Source: Yponomeuta sedellus (lineage: Eukaryota > Arthropoda > Insecta > Lepidoptera > Yponomeutidae). Taken from it: 64,000 nt of DNA. The stretch lies in assembly GCA_934045075.1 (NCBI GenBank), contig OW203732.1, forward strand, positions 19,127,889 through 19,191,888. The letters run 5' to 3'. Under the pieces are notes generated by a model, which saw only the letters and a list, made by a program, of their open reading frames with translations, had not been told where the DNA came from and made no database searches. Each line of letters begins with the position of its first letter. The first letter of the stretch is position 1. Below are positions 1-10,075 of this stretch, piece after piece. A program made the translations under genes and the position numbers.

Positions 1-411
1 AAAATCTGAGTTGGTTTTCAGAAACCTGGCAAACAGCCGTTTAGGCTCGTGACCGCGACTCTATTGTAGTAGTGCTTCTGGCTAGCAACTCTGTGCCCGG
101 GCACCCCCTACAAAGTCATTAGCTCAGTGCCCACGTACTAAACGACTCTTTGATGTACAAACTTTCGGATTTCCTTTGATTGGCGTAATGGAACTGTCCG
201 CGTTTTGTTATTGGCCCTAATTGAATTTCGCCTTGTAGGAGACTGATGGATGTTGTTAGCCGGAGCCTGTGCGGCAGGGCTGAATCGAATTTTCATCAAT
301 ACCCACCAGCGTTCATGTGCTAACTTTAATTAGCCTAGTTAAAATATTTTCGGGGCTTACGTTTCGACGACGTTACAGTCATCGTCGAGGTAAAATATCA
401 ATAAATAATAA
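1..411. other. No recognisable feature, plus one arm of an inverted repeat
   Basis: No open frame or repeat is recognised up to about 340. Positions 345-359 (reading TATTTTCGGGGCTTA) are the inverse complement of 541-555, so the LINE tail at 412-526 appears to sit between the arms of an older inverted-repeat element. Confidence 0.4.
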
Positions 412-526
412 GGTTGTCTGGAAGAGATCACTTTTAGTGAGGCCGCCGTTTGTACTCTTAGGTTAAGAAATATCTGTGTAATTCTCATCTTTGTGTACAA
501 TAAAGTGTCCTCTATCTCTATCTATA
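412..526 (+). mobile_element. LINE 3'-end fragment (GGTTGTCTGGAAGAG family)
   Basis: The sequence starts GGTTGTCTGGAAGAGATCAC, passes AGGCCGCC and ends in a CTATCTCTATCTATA simple tail. The same 3'-end signature occurs near 35248-35315 (+), 43355-43440 (-) and 53070-53130 (-). A shared 3' end with variable 5' breaks and a short-repeat tail is typical of non-LTR retrotransposons. The family is probably CR1/Jockey-like, but no coding sequence is attached here. Confidence 0.55.
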
Positions 527-1141
527 AATTACAACGCGATTAAGCCCCGAAAATATTCTATTGTGTTCAAGTCGCGAAAGTTTAAAATGTGTTTTAATTA
601 GCCTAGTAACTACAACACTGAAATCACTCCTACGAAACCTGGGGGGCGAATCTCTAAAATGCATAGTTGTTCAATAGGTCATATTGAAGAACACACAGTT
701 TTGGTGTAAAGTACAGACAGCGCCTATTAACAATGATTGTTGAAAGGCGCCAGGCGGTGCTAACCAGCGCCGCCAATGGAATAAAAATAGTTATTTTTTT
801 TATACGTTTTTTTTTTCATAAAGTACGTACGCATCAAAAACCTTATCAACGTGACAACCATTTTTAGAAGCTGCAGTCTAGAATCTAGGATAAAACACTT
901 AGGACTATAGTCGATTTCCGCTGAAAACGGCCGTTTTCCAAAACTGCTTCAAAGTTCTAGATTCTTCGACCTAGGTTCGTGTCAGTAGGTTCTTAACAGA
1001 GCTCGTATATTTATTAAAATCTAAGATGTCCACTTTTGCCAAAAACGCGTTCTAAAAAAGAAGATATGATTTTTTTCCATTGCTCGCGCTACGTAGCACC
1101 GCCGAGCGCCTTTAAAATAAATACATATCTTCTGTTACGAT
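527..1141. other. No gene seen
   Basis: Apart from the inverted-repeat arm at 541-555 this is AT-rich sequence with a T-run near 790-815. I see no coding signal or repeat match within the window. Confidence 0.4.
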
Positions 1142-1450
1142 CTGAGTGGTTAGTGCGAGTTTGACAGATCCAATCGAATAACTTTACTACCGCGTTAATC
1201 GAGCATCGAGTAGTGAGTATGAGTAAGTTAACCGTTCGAACTGGCAAAACGCTGTCACAGTACAACTCGCACTCGCGTTTATTCGTGTTTTGGCTGGTAA
1301 ACGTGTTCTCTTCTCAACGTAAACCATTACAACTCGCACTCAGCAATTTTAATTTCCATACTTGTCGCTAGGTGGCGCTTCCTCGATGCCATAGAAATAT
1401 GAGTTTACGTTAACGCGATCGAGTAGTTAAAAAACTCGCACTAAGCACTC
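1142..1450 (+). mobile_element. 309-bp inverted-repeat element (MITE), copy 1
   Basis: The ends are inverted: CTGAGTGGTTAGTGCGAG on the left and CTCGCACTAAGCACTC on the right. A near-identical copy lies in the opposite orientation at 28154-28464; by eye only about five substitutions separate them. The interior repeats the word ACAACTCGCACTC and has no open frame. It is a non-autonomous DNA element of unknown superfamily. I could not fix the target-site duplication with confidence. Confidence 0.75.
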
Positions 1451-1549
1451 TGTAAAAGAAGATGTGTATTTATTTTCACTGGTGGTGCTACGTAGTTAAC
1501 CCACTGAATCCCCTAAACGTATTGTCAAAGTTTCTGTACAGTCGACGGC

Positions 1550-1795
1550 CTCGGTGGCGCAGCGGTTTGGCACGCTGACTGTAAAAAAAAGTCCAACTAG
1601 GAAACGAACTTTTCTATTTAGTTTGTCTCGGGTCTTGGATGTTATCTATGTATTTATTGTATTAAATCTATCGTCGAGTTAGCACCTATAACGCAAGTCA
1701 TTTAGTTGTACTTAGTATTAGGGCTAACGAGATCTGTGTAATATGTTCAGGAATATTTATATATTATTATTTATTTATAGTACAACCCGGCCTGT
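1550..1795 (+). mobile_element. tRNA-headed SINE
   Basis: The head, GGCCTCGGTGGCGCAGCGGT, resembles the 5' half of a tRNA including the Pol III A-box region. An AT-rich body follows with GTTTGTCTCGGGTCTTGG and a TATTTATTTATA tail near 1770-1787. This layout matches SINEs I recognise from lepidopteran genomes. No duplicate target site was confirmed. Confidence 0.6.
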
Positions 1796-1959
1796 CGTTT
1801 GTTAATAAAAACCAAACTAAAAATCGCATGCGAGTTGCTCCTTGAGGGAGACACTTAAGTAGCGATCAAAAGCCAGTCGCAGAGCGCAAAGTAAAGGGAC
1901 TTTAAATTTCACAAGCAGTAGGTACCCAGTCAATATCGTTACCAATAGTTACATTGAGA

Positions 1960-2165
1960 GATCAAAACCAACGCGAGGGTCGAGCATTAGCGGAGGATCA
2001 TCAAAAGGACGGGCTACTTTGATCGCCGCTTCCCGGGGATTCCTCGAAAGTGGAGCCTCATGCCACGAAACCTTATCGCTTAGCGTATGACGAGGGTAGG
2101 TCATGAGTAATCGTGGCTAGAGGCTAACTCTGGTCTCTTCCTACCCCACTGTGATATATGCGTGA
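1960..2165 (+). mobile_element. Decayed LINE 3' end
   Basis: The segment ending near 2165 (GGTCTCTTCCTACCCCACTG then ATGCGTGAGTTTATG) parallels the 3' end of the LINE fragment at 41462-41720, whose last codons and tail read CTGCCTACCCCTCTGGGATA and GCGTGAGTGTATG. The coding part here is too degraded to translate. Confidence 0.45.
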
Positions 2166-2182
2166 GTTTATGTAACGTAATC

Positions 2183-2360
2183 TTCTATAGTATAAAAATG
2201 AATCGCTGAATGTGTTGGTAAGCGCAAATCTCGAGAGCAGCTGAACCGATTTGGCTAATTCTTTTTTTTTATATTCCTTGAAGTACAAGGATGGATCTTA
2301 CGCAGAAAAAAATTAAAGAATCGACTGTTAGGCGGTACGAAGTTCGCTGGGTCAGCTAGT
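2183..2360 (-). repeat. Dispersed repeat, CTAGCTGACCCAGCGAAC family
   Basis: On the minus strand it begins ACTAGCTGACCCAGCGAAC and runs to TATAGA after ATTCAGCGATTCATTTTTAT. Other copies: 18101-18286 and 18287-18473 (+, head to tail), 19673-19816 (+, truncated), 23307-23355 (+, 3' piece). The fixed ends and lack of coding sequence suggest a non-autonomous element; I do not know its class. Confidence 0.65.
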
Positions 2361-2390
2361 ATAAAATAAAAAAATATAATGTGCCTATAT

Positions 2391-2951
2391 TAACCCTTGT
2401 ATGTCCCCACTGATGGGGCACGCGTCTCTCACTGCATTCTGTAAGGTTAGGTCACACTCCACCATGGGGGACAAGTCCGGTTTGGTGGATGATTCTAAGA
2501 CAGTGGCGAGCCTTACTGTTAGAAGTTATCAAGCCACCCATAAGCCACCTGACATGGCTTAACGACTGCCATGACAGCCAGAATCAACGGGATTTTAAGA
2601 CGGTGGCAGGCTTTACTGTCAGAAGTTATCAAGCTACCCATAAGGTACCTGACATGGCTTAACGACTGCCATGACAGCCGCAACCAAGGATTTTAAGACA
2701 GTGGCGGACCTTACTGTCACATGTCTGTCAGTAAGTGATACTGTTATGTCGTAAGAAGTTAAGAAGTTACGGCTGCCATGACAGCCGGAACCAACGGCTT
2801 AACGTGCCTAGCGAACCACGGGAGCGTTCGGAAGAATACCTCTTGCGGTAGTCACGGGACGGTCACCCGTCGTGCACCTGACCGCGCCTGTTGTTGTTTA
2901 ACTCTAGTGATTGATTCCAGTCACTCGGTTCGACTAGGCCACGAGCGCTTC
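2391..2951 (-). mobile_element. 5S-rRNA-like SINE, internally expanded copy
   Basis: This is a copy of the SINE family described at 12582-12949, here on the minus strand (5S-like head at the right, ending ...CCACGAGCGCTTC on the plus strand). The body contains about three tandem copies of a roughly 100-bp internal segment (GACAGTGGCG...GACTGCCATGACAGCC, starting near 2500, 2595 and 2697). That makes it about 560 bp long against about 365 bp for the family. Confidence 0.7.
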
Positions 2952-3055
2952 TGCGAAGCTGTCATTAAAGGAAAAAAAACCTAAATTCTACTGTCAATAG
3001 TTCGCACTAGCACAATATGTTTTGCCCATTTCGTGTGAAGCAAAACGCGACTTAA

Positions 3056-5354
3056 CTGGATTGGATAAATAAAACGATAGTTACGGAGATAAATGAAAGG
3101 AATATATTATGGCGTAAAACTAAGGTACTCCCTGACTGCCAAGAATTAAAACAGGAATTTATTAAGAAAAGAAATAGCCTATACGCTTTAATAAGAAAAA
3201 CCAAAAATAATTACTATGTCCACGCTTTTGATAAATGTAAAAAAAAACCGAGGAAGATGTGGAGTTTAATAAATGATTTAGCAAGGAATACAACACAATA
3301 CAGTTATGCCCCCTCAAAAATAGAAGGACCATCTGGCCTCGTAACGGACAAAAAGGATATTTGCGATGCTTTCAACACTTTTTTCTCTACTGTAGGAACT
3401 GTATTGGCACAAAAAATACCACAAAAATATCACGCATGCAACATTAGCACTGTTCCACACTCTAATACACCTGCTCTTTCCGAACTCATCCCATGCACTA
3501 CAAAGGAAATTAACAAAATTATAGACAATTTAGACCCTAACACAAGTACGGGAATAGACGGTATAGGCACAAAAAGCATTAAATGCATAAAACCACTAAT
3601 CACAGAAAGACTAACAAAATGTCTCAATAAATGTTTAAGGGATGGCACGTTCCCAAATAACATGAAACTTGCAAAAGTTACTCCAATCTTTAAATCTGGA
3701 AGTAAAATTCTACCAGGGAACTATAGACCGGTGTCAGTCCTGCCTGTGATATCTAAAATATTAGAAAAAATTATGTACAGTCGCCTTGAATCACACCTTT
3801 CACAGATTAACTTTCTTTCAGACAAACAGTATGGATTTAGGCCACGGTCAAACACACTATCTGCCACGATTGATTTAGTAACAGACATTCAAATTAGTAT
3901 AGACAGCAAAAAAATTATACTTGGTATCTTTATCGACCTACAAAAGGCTTTTGATACTGTGAGTCATAAAATCCTACTGAAAAAACTAAATACGATAGGG
4001 CTAACAGGGGCTGCTTCTAAAATGTTTGAGTCTTACCTAACAGACAGGTACCAAAAAGTTAAAATAGATGAAATTGAAAGCGAGCCACATGCTATTAACT
4101 GCGGTGTGCCACAAGGCTCTATTTTAGGCTCACTGCTCTTTTTAATATATGTCAACAATATTACCGAGATGGGCTTACACGGGAACATTGCCCTTTATGC
4201 TGATGACACTTGTCTGTTTTATTCCGGGAATAAAATCAATGAAATTATCAAGTTGGCCCAAGAGGATCTGGATAGACTATCAGAGTGGTTCCAGTATAAC
4301 CTTCTCTCAATAAATACCTCAAAAACAAGCTATATAATATTTTCAGCAAAAAATAAGAAAATCGATGAACACGAACCACTGAACATAAATGGCGCTACAT
4401 TACAAAAATAAATCCAAGAGAAATACCTCGGCCTTATACTGGACCCTCAATTGACATGGCAGGAACATATAAAACATGTAAAATCAAAGATAGCATCCCT
4501 TACGGGAGCGCTACGCAGAGTTGCAGGATGCTTTCCAAGACAAGTGCGATACACTATTTATAACTCACTGATAAAACCTCATTTAGAATACCTTATCGAA
4601 ATCTGGGAGACAGCAGCTAAGGTACATTTACAAAAACTTCAAAGAGCTCAAAATAAACTTATCAAAGCTTTGTTCGGCTATAGCTATCTCACACCCACTG
4701 ATAAAATCTACCAGGAAACTAAATTAATGCACATAAACCAAATTTACACATTTAAAATCTGCTTGTTAATACACAAAATAGTAATGAAGGCGACACATTC
4801 GAGCCTATCTTTCACAAAAAAGACGCACACATACAACACAAGAAATGCCCACAACTTACAAACTATATCACCAAGAACTAACTATGGTAAGAAGAGCATA
4901 AAATTTGAGGGAACACAACTGTACAATAAACTACCTAAAAAAATAAAAGAATCAGAAAAACTCAACATCTTCAAGAAAAGATTAGCAACATATGTCCGCG
5001 AAAACATCGCTCGCATAGTTTAGCTTGGTCGATCCACTGATTGTTATAAGCTGTAGCTGTTTAACAGAATACGGCCATGTAAATAAGTCTAGCCGATAAC
5101 TTTTGTGATCGCCTGTGTTGGGAGTGTTTGTTTTTATTCTACCTACAAAAGTGCGCTGCCGATATTGTACTAACAAATCATTGCAACATACAGCTACCCA
5201 CATATGGAACTATTGTCTACTTAAATATTAATATAAACTGTTGCTATTTTATAAGCTCATGCATGTTGACTAAATTAATTAATAATTCTCATTTTAAGTG
5301 AACATAATATGTATTGTTCTTATGAGAATAAACGTCTTAAACCATAAACCATAA
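3056..5354 (+). mobile_element. 5'-truncated CR1/Jockey-type LINE
   Basis: The insertion has a reverse-transcriptase reading frame (about 3059-5023), a 3' untranslated region, and a short-repeat tail of ACCATAA units ending near 5354. Upstream of about 3055 the frame is closed by a stop and no endonuclease domain is present, so the copy is 5'-truncated, as is common for elements that insert by target-primed reverse transcription. I did not find a convincing target-site duplication. Confidence 0.8.
3059..5023 (+). pseudogene. LINE reverse transcriptase (CR1/Jockey type), one in-frame stop
   Basis: The product would copy element RNA into DNA at a nicked target. The frame reads through a pre-RT linker (LWRKTKVLPD), then NYRPVSVLPVISKILEK, the catalytic motif A region FIDLQKAFDTVSH, the GVPQGSILGSLLF motif and the catalytic YADDTCLF box. 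After a single TAA at 4409-4411 the same frame continues with YLGLILDPQLTWQEHIK and HLEYLIEIWETA, which are typical of the C-terminal connection region of this LINE group. So there is one nonsense codon and no frameshift between the two halves. The endonuclease is absent. The first ATG at 3257 is internal, not a true start. The clade call rests on motif style only. Confidence 0.85.
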
Positions 5355-5410
5355 CTAGAATTTTGTCGACAACGGCTGGTTGCCATTTGAACAGGAAATA
5401 GAATATTTTC

Positions 5411-5490
5411 CTATGACTGTGCCTCGTTAGTATAGATATTTACAAGATCGACTACACGACCGGAGATCGTGGGTTTGATTCCCACTAGAC
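5411..5490 (+). mobile_element. tRNA-like SINE head
   Basis: GCCTCGTTAGTATAGATA followed about 45 bases later by GTGGGTTTGATTCCCAC resembles the A and B boxes and T arm of a tRNA of the Asp/Glu kind. The anticodon arm does not fold cleanly and the acceptor ends do not pair, so this is a SINE head or tRNA pseudogene and not a working tRNA gene. Confidence 0.45.
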
Positions 5491-6420
5491 GCTGCCGTAC
5501 TTTATTTGTATAAATAACTTGTCTTAGCGCCACTTTTTTTCCGCGCCACGAGAATTTCGCTAAGTAAATAGTTACCTGTAGTGCTGTCTCTTTGAATTTC
5601 CCAGAAAAGAGCGTGACAGAACGTTACTTAAGTATTTACTAAGTGAAATTCTCAGTTCAGAAACCGGCCCTTAGTGTATTAGTTTGTTTACAGTATTCTG
5701 AGGGTATGAATACCAAATTCTGAGCGATTTCTTTTGATTGAGCGATTGCGCGTAATAGAGACAGGACCAGTTGAGAGAGTGGAAGTTATTTGTTTATTTT
5801 CCTTATCACGAACTCTTTCTGTCTCCTGGCATAATTTCATTCATTAAGGGACACGGTCAGCCAAAGCCCGCGCAGACCATGTTGTGGCCACCGGTATTTG
5901 AAACTAATTGCGTTTATTCAACGGATTACCATTACCACTCGACATTTCGAGAAATCAGCCGCGTTTCGTCAATGATTTGCGTTAGTAATACACGCGTATT
6001 GAGCTAGATCATCCACTATCCAATAGCGAAATTCCCGATAAGAGGAAAAAGCGGAACCATAGCGTTTGAGCGTCTAGTTGCGGTAAACTGTTTGCCGGCT
6101 CGCCGTACAAGTGAGTACGGACTCGGGACAGAAACGGAGAGTTCTCTTCAGAATTGTCTGCTATTAATTGGCTGTAGCGCATAACGATTTATTGTGTGAT
6201 CTTTAAAAAGACAACAGGCCTTCATCAAAGAACCCGAGAACTGTTCCTAGAAGGAATACCTCTATTTCTTTTATCTTAACGGCTTGTTTGGTTGTGTTGC
6301 GGATCTCGGATGTCATTCCTTATCGCTAGGAAGGTGTAAGCATTTACTCATAAGAGTTCTATTATTTCATTCGCAAGTAGTGACTCTTGACAAAAGAAGC
6401 CTTCGCAACCATATCTTCGA
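5491..6420. other. No gene seen
   Basis: Open frames here are short and show no family resemblance. I recognise no repeats. Confidence 0.4.
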
Positions 6421-6785
6421 TATCAACCCTTGTATGTCTCCATATTGGAGCACGGGTCTCTTCCTGCGTCGCAGGAAGGTTAGGCCATACTCCACCACGG
6501 GGGCCAAGTCCAAGTTGGTGGAGGATTGTTAGACATTGGCGGGCCTTATTGCCAGAATTTATCGAGCCGCCTTATGGGCGGCTCTAACCACGGCCTCTGA
6601 CATGGGTTAACGACTGCCATTACATGACAGTCGGCACCAACGGCTTAGCGTGCCTTACGAAGCAAAAATGCCACTAGCGGTAGTCACGGGACAGACACCC
6701 ATCCTGCACCTGACCGCGCTTGTTGTTGTTGCTTGACTCAAGTGATTGATACCAATCACTCGGATAGACTAGGCCACGAGCGCTT
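6421..6785 (-). mobile_element. 5S-rRNA-like SINE, full-length copy
   Basis: Left end ATCAACCCTTGTATGTC, right end GGCCACGAGCGCTTC on the plus strand, so the 5S-like head is on the minus strand. A diverged direct repeat (CAACCATATCTT before the copy, CAACTAAATCTT after it) is a candidate target duplication. It carries small deletions relative to the other copies. Confidence 0.7.
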
Positions 6786-7763
6786 CAACTAAATCTTAAA
6801 CATAAAAAAGTTTTTATTAAGTAGCTAGCTTTGTTTTTTATTTCGATATTTATGATTTATGTTTAGTGGGCTAAGCAAGATTACATTAAACCGTTGTTAA
6901 AATAAATAAAAATTAAATAACCAAAACGTATTTTCATTGCCAACGCTAGGAGTCTACGACACGAGCTCTCAAATAACTGATAGGACGGTTTCACATTTGA
7001 CGATAACCGCAACGACACGATATCGAGTTTCATACATGGACTCCGGCCTTGGCCGGCCATAGTATGTAAAAAATATAGTGTAGTCACTTATCTTGCACAG
7101 TGTAAAACGGAACATAGACAATTAGACTTGCGCCCTCGGCCGCGTTTCATAACTATACAATTCATAGTTTATTATGACAAATTCATAGTTTATTATGACA
7201 ATTCGATGCACAGTCTGTAGCCGTGTCTTCCTACTTGTTAATCCGTGGGATGCTCGACTTAGCGATGGTCATCGAATTGTCATATTTAACCGTGAATTGT
7301 GGTTCTATCAAACATGCCCTTAAAGGTTCCTTACATAACACCACTTATTGTAATAACTCAAAACTATTTATTTTATTCACAATAAAATCAAAATTTTTCT
7401 TAATGAAGTCAAAGCTGTTAGTTTCACAATTGTTAGTTTCAGATAGTTTTAGATAGATCTTTAGGAGAAGAACTAACAAAAACTTAACACTAGCTTAAAG
7501 ATCGACCAATAACTTAATCAAAATACTTTGGACATATTATTTCTGTTCTTATTAGCAGGGACGCGGAATATCACTATAAATATGTCGGACTTCAGTTTGA
7601 TCAAATTATCAAATAATTAAAAAAATGCTCCTAAGTGACCATCCTAAGCCCATTGTAACTCTATAATGAATCGGATTGGATTAACTCAACTATCAATAAA
7701 TAAGTAAAAATGATGTAGTAGAGGCTTATATTATTAAAATTATTAGAGTTTTATTTTCTCTTC
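6786..7763. other. No gene; a 21-bp direct duplication at 7159-7200
   Basis: The only structure I see is two adjacent copies of AATTCATAGTTTATTATGAC at about 7159-7200. The rest is AT-rich with no supported coding frame. Confidence 0.4.
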
Positions 7764-8190
7764 AATGTCCTAGTAGACTCTTCACCCATCTAGTGTGAGT
7801 GAAGATGCCACTGGACACTGCATTAAATTTATTCAATGTCGCAGGCACTGCAGCGTCCGAGTAGATCCTTCACCCATCTAGTGTAAGTGAAGATCCCACT
7901 GAACACTGCAAAAATCTATTCAATGTCCCTGGCACTGCAGCGTCCGAGTAGACCCTTCACCCATCTAGTGTGAGTGAAGATGCCACTGGACACTGCAAAA
8001 ATCTATTCAATGTCCCAGGCACTGCAGCGTCCGAGTAGATCCTTCACCCATCTAGTGTGAGTGAAGATACCACTGGACACTGCATTAAATTTATTCAATG
8101 TCCCTGGCACGGCAGCGTCCGAGTAATCCCTTCACCTCATCTAGTGTGAGTAAAGGTGCCACTGGACACTGCATAAATCTATTCAATTCC
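7764..8190 (+). repeat. 87/88-bp minisatellite, about five units
   Basis: The word TTCACCCATC (or TTCACCTCATC) recurs at 7781, 7869, 7956, 8043 and 8131, giving spacings of 88, 87, 87 and 88 bp. Each unit also carries CACTGGACACTGCA and GGCACTGCAGCGTCCGAGTA. A lone, diverged unit occurs at about 43236-43320 next to a tRNA-SINE, so the unit also exists outside this array. Confidence 0.85.
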
Positions 8191-10075
8191 CATATTAAGT
8201 AGGCGCAGAGGTCAAAGTTTAATGTTTTATTAGCTTTTTAAAGGAAACGTAACGTACTGTCGACTATAGGTCCTTACTGTGTGAGTTTAGTGTCAGTGTC
8301 GTTACAGGAGGAAGATAGCCCATCTCTTTGCACAGAGAGAACGAGTAGAAGGGGGATAGATCAAAGGCGGCCGAGACAAAGCGGGGCCTTTTAACTTTAT
8401 TTAGAGGAGTGGTAAGTTTAGCTCGCGGATCGCGCAGGTTAAAGAGTAACACACTCACTTTGTGCCCGCGCTGTACTGTACCCGAGTTAGGGGTGTCGCT
8501 TGACAAAGGAGTGCTGAAAAAACGGTGCTTTGATCAATGTCCCAGGTACATGTGCGTCAAACGCTTCATTGGAAAGAATGAGTGGCTTCGTTCATATCCT
8601 TTATAAAAGTAGTTATTTGTGGTAGTTCGTTGTTCTCTTAGTAATTACTGTTGTTTATTTAGTTATGTTATTTTTTTATGTTATATTAAGCTTAAAGAAA
8701 TTTAAACCTACACCTTAGCATAATATACATTTCAGCAGCTCAAAAGGGTCTCATCATTAAGTATCTATGGACTGTCAAGGTGATACAATAAGACATGAAG
8801 GTGAATGAGTGAATGTATTGTTTTCCGATGTGAAGTCCTTAATTTGAAGAATTCATTTACTAACTAAACACATCTAGACCTACGTCAGTTCGCACTAAGT
8901 CCGTTGTAATGACAAGACGTGTGTTGTCACAACGACTGCTTAGTGAGGAAGGCCGTGCCGGTTAGTGAGTAGTGTTACTCGAAACTTCACAAAAGTCCAG
9001 TAAGCTCTACTATGCTCGACACTGAGAGATGAGAAAGATAGAGTTGAAAGTTTAAGCTTTCCTTTAGAACATGAATAAAAACTTTAGCAGGAAATTTTGT
9101 CTCCTTTTAAATTCATAAAAATGTATTTAAAAGAGCACTGGCCTAAGCTAAGTGCTGTTTATGTTTTAATTTAAATCAGTGGAAAGAAGTTTTCTTACTA
9201 TGCGGTAGGTGTTGAGGATCACTGTTTTCTGTAGATATGTAAAAAGTTCATAAATCCCCATCAATGGGGATTTTCAATGGGGATTAGTGGAACAGCCCTA
9301 ATTATAGTGCTAGGAATATTTTATGTACTGAGACTATTTTTTAGTGTTTTTGGGATTATCCCTGTAGTTGTAAGAACTACTGGCACTATTTTTCCTACAT
9401 TGACACGCCATTGCGTTTTCAGTACTATTGCCAGATTTGTATACTTGCGAACTTTGTCAGTGATTGAGGACTGAATGTTGTGAGTATTTTGTATAGGAAT
9501 ATCTAAGGAATAACTAAGTACGCTATTTATTATGACTAATAATAATATTATTTACTAGCTATTCAAACAGTATTTTCACATGTCAATTAAAAACTACTGA
9601 TTCTAATGTATAATTCAATGTGAAACACCTTTACAGGAGCATACAACAACAAGGTAATGCTTTCAAAGAATTGGCATTTCATCTTACGAGTATACAATAC
9701 ATGCGTATAACTTTTTTGAACTAACTCACCTTGTCATAAGAACGGTACACGTCCGTTGCGTGCTAACATTTTTAGTATTTTAAACTTCCCAGCAAAATTT
9801 ATAGTTTATGTCTGTGTACTCTTAACAACATCTAGCAGTCTTATTTATATCATTATAATTCCTTACGTGCAATGTTTTAAAGGAATCGTGTTATTTATTT
9901 ATTTCTTTTTGGGAAACTTGCAGCTTACATAGAAATGGACAGTTCTTAATGACTAACTATGAGCTAAAAATAAGTTTCCGCATATAGTAACTAAGTAAAA
10001 AAACACTTTATAAATAACAGAGTAACTTTTTATTTTCTTCTCTTTTATGAATGAATGTAAACTAATAAATTTGCT
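8191..10075. other. No gene seen
   Basis: No supported coding sequence or repeat. Small frames at 8409-8606 and 9277-9474 lack any recognisable motif and I do not call them genes. Confidence 0.4.

Noticed and set aside
7764..8190. CRISPR-like array
   Set aside because: The 87/88-bp units are continuous repeats without unique spacers, and the genome is eukaryotic.
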